Below are positions 29,107 to 32,972 of a stretch of DNA of 32,972 nt, in pieces. Under the pieces are notes generated by a model. The model was not told where the DNA came from. It made no database searches and saw only the letters and a list, made by a program, of their open reading frames with translations. The stretch's first letter is position 1. The number at the start of each line of letters is the position of its first letter. The stretch is from JAZDEU01 sp043808545 (GTDB lineage: Bacteria > Patescibacteriota > Patescibacteriia > JAZDEU01), in the NCBI GenBank assembly GCA_043808545.1, contig JAZDEU010000002.1, positions 1 through 32,972 on the forward strand, read 5' to 3'. The position numbers and the translations under genes are program-made.

Positions 29107-29264
29107 TGTAGAAAAATCTTTTTTGTCATTCCTCCGCTTCCTGCCTGCGCAGGCAGGAGCGGAGGAATATTAGATCATGCTTAAAACTGTTATTATAAAT
29201 GCAATGGATGGCGCAATAACAGATCCCTCGGCAAGCTCGGGATGACAAGGTATATTTTTCTACA
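29107..29264. repeat. Repeat unit between dnaG and rpoD with inverted ends
   Basis: TGTAGAAAAAT (29107-29117) is exactly inverted at 29254-29264. Next to the ends are TTGTCATTCCTCCG and CTCGGGATGACAA, and a CCTGCCTGCGCAGGCAGG palindrome is nested inside. It makes up most of the dnaG-rpoD gap. Confidence 0.75.
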
Positions 29265-29284
29265 CCCTTATCTATCTATATTTT

Positions 29285-30676
29285 ATGCCAACAACAAAAA
29301 ACAATAAAAATAAATTTAAAAATAAAACAAATAAGATTAAAAATCCTATTAAGAAAGTTGCGGGTAAAAAATTTATGACGAAAAAGATGCTAATGAAAAA
29401 AAAAATTACTATAAAAAACGCATCTAAAAATAAAAAAATAAAAAAAAATAATTCTTCTTCAAAAAAACATTTCAACAAAAATTTCTTTAAAAAAATAAAA
29501 CTTAAGGCGCAAAAGACCATAGAAAAAATTATTGCTCATCCTGTTAATCCGCCAACGCCCGAAATGATAAAAGAACTTATCAGGAAAGGAAGGCTAAGAG
29601 GTTTTATAACTGACTATGAAATAATGCAGAGTTTTCCTAATTTAGAATATTACATAGATATTTATGAAGATTTTTTAGATCAGATGGAAGAAAATGGCGT
29701 TCAATTTATAGAAAAAAAGGGCGGATTTTTAGGAGAAGTTTTTAAAATTGAAGCGCCATTAAAAGAAGGCGAGAAAAAGATAAGAAAAATAAGCAAGAAA
29801 AAAAGCGATGTGCTAAAAGCAGAACGAGAGGAGCGGATGGATTTAGCTGATATATCCGCAGATTCTATCCAGATGTATTTGAGAGAAATAGGCAAAGTTC
29901 ATCTTCTTTCTTCGGAAGAAGAAATCGCGCTTGCGAAAAGAAAAGAAAAAGGAGATGAGGAGGCTAAGAAAAAACTTATAGAAGCAAACTTAAGATTAGT
30001 CGTTTCCATCGCAAAAAAATTTACCGGCAAAAGTTTGACCTTGCTGGATTTAATCCAAGAAGGAAACATTGGACTATTTCGCGCTGTTGAAAAATTTGAA
30101 TATACAAAAGGATATAAATTTTCTACTTACGCGACATGGTGGATTAGACAGGCGATTACCCGCGCGCTCGCGGATCAATCAAGAACAATCAGAATACCTG
30201 TCCATATGGTAGAAACAATAAACAAATTCCAGCAAGTAGAACGGCAGCTAATTCAAGATTTAGGAAGAGAACCTCTCTCGGAAGAAATCGCCGCTGAGAT
30301 GGGAGAAGCTTTAGACAAGGTTAGACATATAATAAAAATTTCGCAAGATACTATTTCTTTAGAAACAACAATGGGAGAAGATGATGAAGATTCAACTTTA
30401 GAAGATTTTATAGAAGATGTTAAAACAATGACACCTGATAAATCCGCCGCGCTCCAGCTTCTTAAAGATTATGTAAAAGAAGTTATCACAAAATTATCGC
30501 CAAGAGAGCAAAAAATATTAGAATTAAGATTCGGTTTAACCGATGGCGTTTCGCATACTTTGGAAGAAGTTGGAAAAGAGTTTAATGTTACCCGCGAACG
30601 CATTAGACAGATTGAGGCAAAAGCATTAGAAAAAATACGAAAGCAGGATGGGATTAAGAAATTAAAAGACTATTAG
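29285..30676 (+). CDS. rpoD: Primary sigma factor (sigma-70)
   Basis: RpoD directs RNA polymerase to housekeeping promoters of the TTGACA/TATAAT type seen here. The 463-residue protein has a very basic N-terminal tail of about 80 residues, roughly half Lys or Asn. Region 1.1-like sequence (EMIKELIRKGRLRGFITDYE) and region 1.2 (SIQMYLREIGKVHLLSSEEE) follow. Region 2 (LIQEGNIGLFRAVEKFEY, then KFSTYATWWIRQAITRAL) carries the -10 recognition residues. After region 3 comes region 4 with SPREQKILELRFGL and VTRERIRQIEAKALEKIRK for the -35 box. The basic tail is not part of the usual sigma domains; it may bind DNA or be a low-complexity expansion of A-rich codons. The ATG at 29285 is used; internal in-frame ATGs exist at codons 32, 37 and 39. 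Confidence 0.96.
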   Translation: MPTTKNNKNKFKNKTNKIKNPIKKVAGKKFMTKKMLMKKKITIKNASKNKKIKKNNSSSKKHFNKNFFKKIKLKAQKTIEKIIAHPVNPPTPEMIKELIRKGRLRGFITDYEIMQSFPNLEYYIDIYEDFLDQMEENGVQFIEKKGGFLGEVFKIEAPLKEGEKKIRKISKKKSDVLKAEREERMDLADISADSIQMYLREIGKVHLLSSEEEIALAKRKEKGDEEAKKKLIEANLRLVVSIAKKFTGKSLTLLDLIQEGNIGLFRAVEKFEYTKGYKFSTYATWWIRQAITRALADQSRTIRIPVHMVETINKFQQVERQLIQDLGREPLSEEIAAEMGEALDKVRHIIKISQDTISLETTMGEDDEDSTLEDFIEDVKTMTPDKSAALQLLKDYVKEVITKLSPREQKILELRFGLTDGVSHTLEEVGKEFNVTRERIRQIEAKALEKIRKQDGIKKLKDY

Positions 30677-30725
30677 GGGGCGCATGAATCAAGAAGCATG
30701 AATTATGAATCATGAATTTTTTCTC

Positions 30726-30753
30726 CGCCGCAGTCTCCGAAGGGACTGTGGCG
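30726..30753 (+). terminator. Hairpin downstream of rpoD
   Basis: Ten-bp stem CGCCGCAGTC/GACTGTGGCG (one G-T pair) with loop TCCGAAGG, 50 bp after the rpoD stop. No T run follows, so it would be a weak or factor-dependent terminator, or a member of a repeat family. Confidence 0.35.
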
Positions 30754-30772
30754 CGGCAAAATATATTTCGCC

Positions 30773-30801
30773 TTGACAAATTTTGTTTTAGATATTAAAG
30801 T
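30773..30801 (+). promoter_or_regulatory. Possible promoter of tRNA-Asn
   Basis: TTGACA (30773-30778), 17 bp, TAAAGT (30796-30801). The -35 is perfect, the -10 poor. The tRNA begins 95 bp downstream. Confidence 0.35.
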
Positions 30802-30896
30802 GGTAAAAATAACTGTTTCTTCACAATTACGATAAAATTATAAAAAACAAAAAATGTTTTGTTGCTTTCTTGTTTTTTTGTTTTTTTGAGTAATAT

Positions 30897-30968
30897 TCCG
30901 GGGTAGCGCAGTGGTAGCGCAGTTGACTGTTAATCAATTGGTCGTGGGTTCGAATCCCACCCCCGGAG
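30897..30968 (+). tRNA. tRNA-Asn (GTT), attachment site of an integrated element
   Basis: Acceptor TCCGGGG/CCCCGGA, D arm GCGCAGTGGTAGCGC, anticodon arm GTTGA-CTGTTAA-TCAAT with anticodon GTT, T arm GTGGGTTCGAATCCCAC, discriminator G. The gene is complete. Its 3' half (30930-30968) is also the antisense of the recombinase C-terminal codons, which marks the left boundary of an element inserted here. Confidence 0.95.
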
Positions 30969-32441
30969 CATTTCCGAACATTCGTTCGCTAAAAGCACCG
31001 TATCAAACGGTGTTTTTAAGTTAAATAAAAGCTTTTTGCCTTTCAATTCAAGGTTCTGAAGTATAAAATTTAGAAGTTGCCTTTTTTCATCCACTTCAGA
31101 ACTTTCAAAAATCTCATAAGCTCTTTGAGCAAGAGAAAGCACTGTATTTATCGTAGTATAATAAGTTTCATCGGCAAAAGTATGCCTTTTTAATTCCTCG
31201 TCTATTTCATACTGCCTTTCCTTGTATTCCTTTAGCTTTTGATCAAACATCTCTTCAGTAATACTGCCATCAAACCTTAAATCCATCATCCCGCTTATTC
31301 TCTTTTGGATTTTATCGTATTCCTGCCTTAAATTATTTATAGCCCTCTCGTTAAATTTATTTTGTGATTCGTTGGTTTCCCTTAATCCTTCCACGATCTC
31401 TCTTATTTTCTCATCTGATAATTGAATATTTTTTAAAACCTCTTTAATAGGTTTCATTAAATCTTCCTCCCTTACATAAATCCGTTTATCGTGCATTTTT
31501 TTGTAATTCGTACAAGAATAATAAGTATGCTCTTTCGCTCGCTCTGGCGTTATAGTACAACCGCAATCCGCACATTTTATCATCCCACGCAAAATATAGG
31601 GCTTAGAAGCGTATTTAAAGGGCTTTTTGTGCCATCCTGTCCTTATTTCTTGGGCTTTCTCAAACAATGCCTTAGAAATCAAATTCCCGTGCCTATGCGG
31701 GTATAATTTATCTTTAATCCTCATCATCCCATAATAAAAGGGATTATTGAGTATATGGTAAATAATATTATTATTTAAAGCCGTTGGCGTTTTTGTATTG
31801 CTCCTTACTCCCAATCTCGCCATCTCTTTTTTAATGGTTTGAATTGAAGCATTGCCACTCGCATACATTTCAAAAATTTTAACCACATATTGCCCTCGCA
31901 TAGGATCAGTCGTTATTTCTTTATTGCCTTTCTCATCCTCTATGTTTAAATATCCGAAAGGAGCTTTGCCTATCCATTCACCTTCTTTTATTTTATTCTC
32001 ATAAGCTCTTTTTACATTATCGCTAATTGCGTCAGAGTAATATTTTGCCAGTCCCAAATTCATCCCAAAATGAAATTTTTCAGTTGCGGATATATTGGGA
32101 GAAATCACAAGGTTATCAGAAGCAAAATGTATTTCAATCTTATCCGTCATTGCTAATTCATAAAGATAAGCAACCCTCTTGTCAAAAACATTCCTTGAAA
32201 ACCTATCAACCTTATCAAAACAAACAACAACCTTTTCAACGGTTGTTTTTAAATAATCCAAAATTCTATCAAACCCGTCTCTTTTTGTTTTATACGCACT
32301 TTCGTCAAAACTATATTCCTTTATTATTTCAAGATTTTTTCTTTTGCAATAATCTTTTAAACGGATTATTTGAGCAGGCAAAGAATTACCCGCCTCTTTT
32401 TGTTCTTCGGTTGATACTCTTGCGAGGATTATTGCTTTCAT
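30930..32441 (-). CDS. Large serine recombinase
   Basis: Large serine recombinases integrate and excise mobile elements at short att sites. The 503-residue protein has the resolvase catalytic domain (ILARVSTEEQKEAGNSLPAQ, nucleophile Ser10; VVVCFDKVDRFSRN with Arg residues). The Recombinase domain has APFGYLNIEDEKGNKEITTD, and the zinc ribbon has CADCGCTITP and YYSCTNY. A long coiled coil (about 375-430) and a C-terminal tail complete it. The last 13 residues, MLRGWDSNPRPID, are read from the complement of tRNA-Asn and the stop lies in the anticodon region. The gene end was therefore created by integration or evolved around the att core. Starts 6 bp after the stop of the restriction-like gene on the same strand. 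Confidence 0.95.
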   Translation of the reverse strand: MKAIILARVSTEEQKEAGNSLPAQIIRLKDYCKRKNLEIIKEYSFDESAYKTKRDGFDRILDYLKTTVEKVVVCFDKVDRFSRNVFDKRVAYLYELAMTDKIEIHFASDNLVISPNISATEKFHFGMNLGLAKYYSDAISDNVKRAYENKIKEGEWIGKAPFGYLNIEDEKGNKEITTDPMRGQYVVKIFEMYASGNASIQTIKKEMARLGVRSNTKTPTALNNNIIYHILNNPFYYGMMRIKDKLYPHRHGNLISKALFEKAQEIRTGWHKKPFKYASKPYILRGMIKCADCGCTITPERAKEHTYYSCTNYKKMHDKRIYVREEDLMKPIKEVLKNIQLSDEKIREIVEGLRETNESQNKFNERAINNLRQEYDKIQKRISGMMDLRFDGSITEEMFDQKLKEYKERQYEIDEELKRHTFADETYYTTINTVLSLAQRAYEIFESSEVDEKRQLLNFILQNLELKGKKLLFNLKTPFDTVLLANECSEMLRGWDSNPRPID

Positions 32442-32447
32442 AGTTAC

Positions 32448-32972
32448 TTAAAATAATTTTTCCAAAGGTTGCCAATTCTCATTTAAGCTAATCTTATTTT
32501 TCTGACAAGAATATTTAATAATCGGTTCGTCTTTGATAATAAAATTTATTGGTTTTAAGGCATCCTTTTTAATTTTTGTATTTGTATTAACATACCAAAT
32601 CCCATTCGCAAAAATAGTTATTCCACCCAAAAAGTTTTTTCCCAATTCTTTTATTTTTAATGCCAATGCTTTGGCCTTATCAGCCGTTTCGGGGTCTGTT
32701 GCTGTTTGTCCCTTTTTAGGGTCAAAAATGCCTATTTTGCCATTTTTAAAGCGTATTATAAAGTCTGGGTAAAATAGGGCTTCTTTATCATCAACGCTGT
32801 TATAATATTTAATAGCAAAATACTCTTTACCCTGATTACCATTTTTAAACCACCAGTCAATTTCTTTACTTTTACTTTCAAGATATTTAATAAAATTAAG
32901 CTCGTTATCTTTTCCTTTATACTCTTTAAGCACAAAACACTTATCCAAAGCGCAAAGTTTTTGCGGCACTTC
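32448..32972 (-). CDS. C-terminal part of a type III restriction/DEAD-helicase-like protein (runs off right edge)
   Basis: The visible 174 codons are open to the window edge, so this is the C-terminal piece of a longer protein; a GTG at 32969 is not taken as the start. The stretch WWFKNGNQGKEYFAIKYY followed by LFYPDFIIRFKNGKIGIFDP and KKGQTATDPETADKAKAL resembles the PD-(D/E)xK nuclease region at the end of type III restriction Res subunits and related helicase-nucleases. In this reading the PD pair is in YPDFII and the D-x-K is in IFDPK. The helicase motifs would be outside the window. It shares an operon with the recombinase and is likely element cargo, perhaps for defence (inference). Confidence 0.65.
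   Translation of the reverse strand, partial: EVPQKLCALDKCFVLKEYKGKDNELNFIKYLESKSKEIDWWFKNGNQGKEYFAIKYYNSVDDKEALFYPDFIIRFKNGKIGIFDPKKGQTATDPETADKAKALALKIKELGKNFLGGITIFANGIWYVNTNTKIKKDALKPINFIIKDEPIIKYSCQKNKISLNENWQPLEKLF

Larger units (their letters stand above)
30930..32972. mobile_element. Integrated element at tRNA-Asn, left end (extends beyond window)
   Basis: The element is bounded on the left by the tRNA-Asn 3' half and carries a large serine recombinase at the boundary, reading toward the tRNA, plus a restriction/helicase-like gene. The right end and attR are outside the window. Whether the element is still mobile cannot be told, but the recombinase looks intact. Confidence 0.7.

Overview
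The window looks like a chromosomal segment of a Patescibacteria/CPR bacterium, most likely of the Parcubacteria group. That placement is an inference from style, without any marker-gene comparison. The signs are AT-rich DNA, standard genetic code, few Shine-Dalgarno sequences, AT-only spacer repeats between genes, and many short GC-rich palindromic repeats, some of them inside reading frames. NYN, TrmB-like and COG4880-type beta-propeller proteins fit the same picture.

Layout. Positions 1-7137 are mostly minus strand: the start of an IS5-type transposase, a PfkB kinase cut short beside it, metK, a lipoprotein cyclophilin, a TrmB-like regulator behind a consensus promoter and a structured leader, a tRNA-Arg/tRNA-His unit, and a membrane-anchored beta-propeller protein. 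Positions 7505-14677 are plus strand: glycogen synthase, a GalT-like nucleotidyltransferase, a ROK sugar kinase, a class A penicillin-binding protein and a frameshifted NYN gene. Positions 14678-15576 hold minus-strand promoter/hairpin units, a NYN gene remnant and a small internally repeated protein. An O-antigen ligase-type membrane protein (15607-17421) converges on holA. Positions 18545-20560 are a scar zone with gene remnants, a 13-G run, a Xer-type recombinase, tRNA-Ile and an IS481-like transposase remnant. A FIST protein, a histidine kinase and a response regulator follow on the minus strand, then an inositol-phosphatase-family gene and cysS. Positions 26474-27133 hold what looks like a large structured RNA ending in a strong terminator. 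dnaG and rpoD form the usual primase-sigma pair. From tRNA-Asn to the right edge lies one end of an integrated element with a large serine recombinase and the C-terminal part of a type III restriction/helicase-like protein.

How the genes work together. GlgA, the GalT-like enzyme and the ROK kinase suggest sugar-phosphate, nucleotide-sugar and glycogen metabolism. The PBP and the ligase serve the envelope. HolA, DnaG, RpoD, CysS, MetK and four tRNAs are core functions. FIST, kinase and receiver probably form one signalling unit.

Most interesting non-genic signals: (1) two ~170-bp hairpin elements, 4731-4907 and 22490-22656, whose end arms differ but with every difference compensated in the partner arm; (2) the unassigned structured RNA candidate at 26643-27000; (3) several families of palindromic repeats inserted in frame in at least four proteins; (4) one 19-bp sequence that marks the truncation point of two unrelated gene remnants; (5) a recombinase whose C-terminal codons are the antisense of tRNA-Asn.
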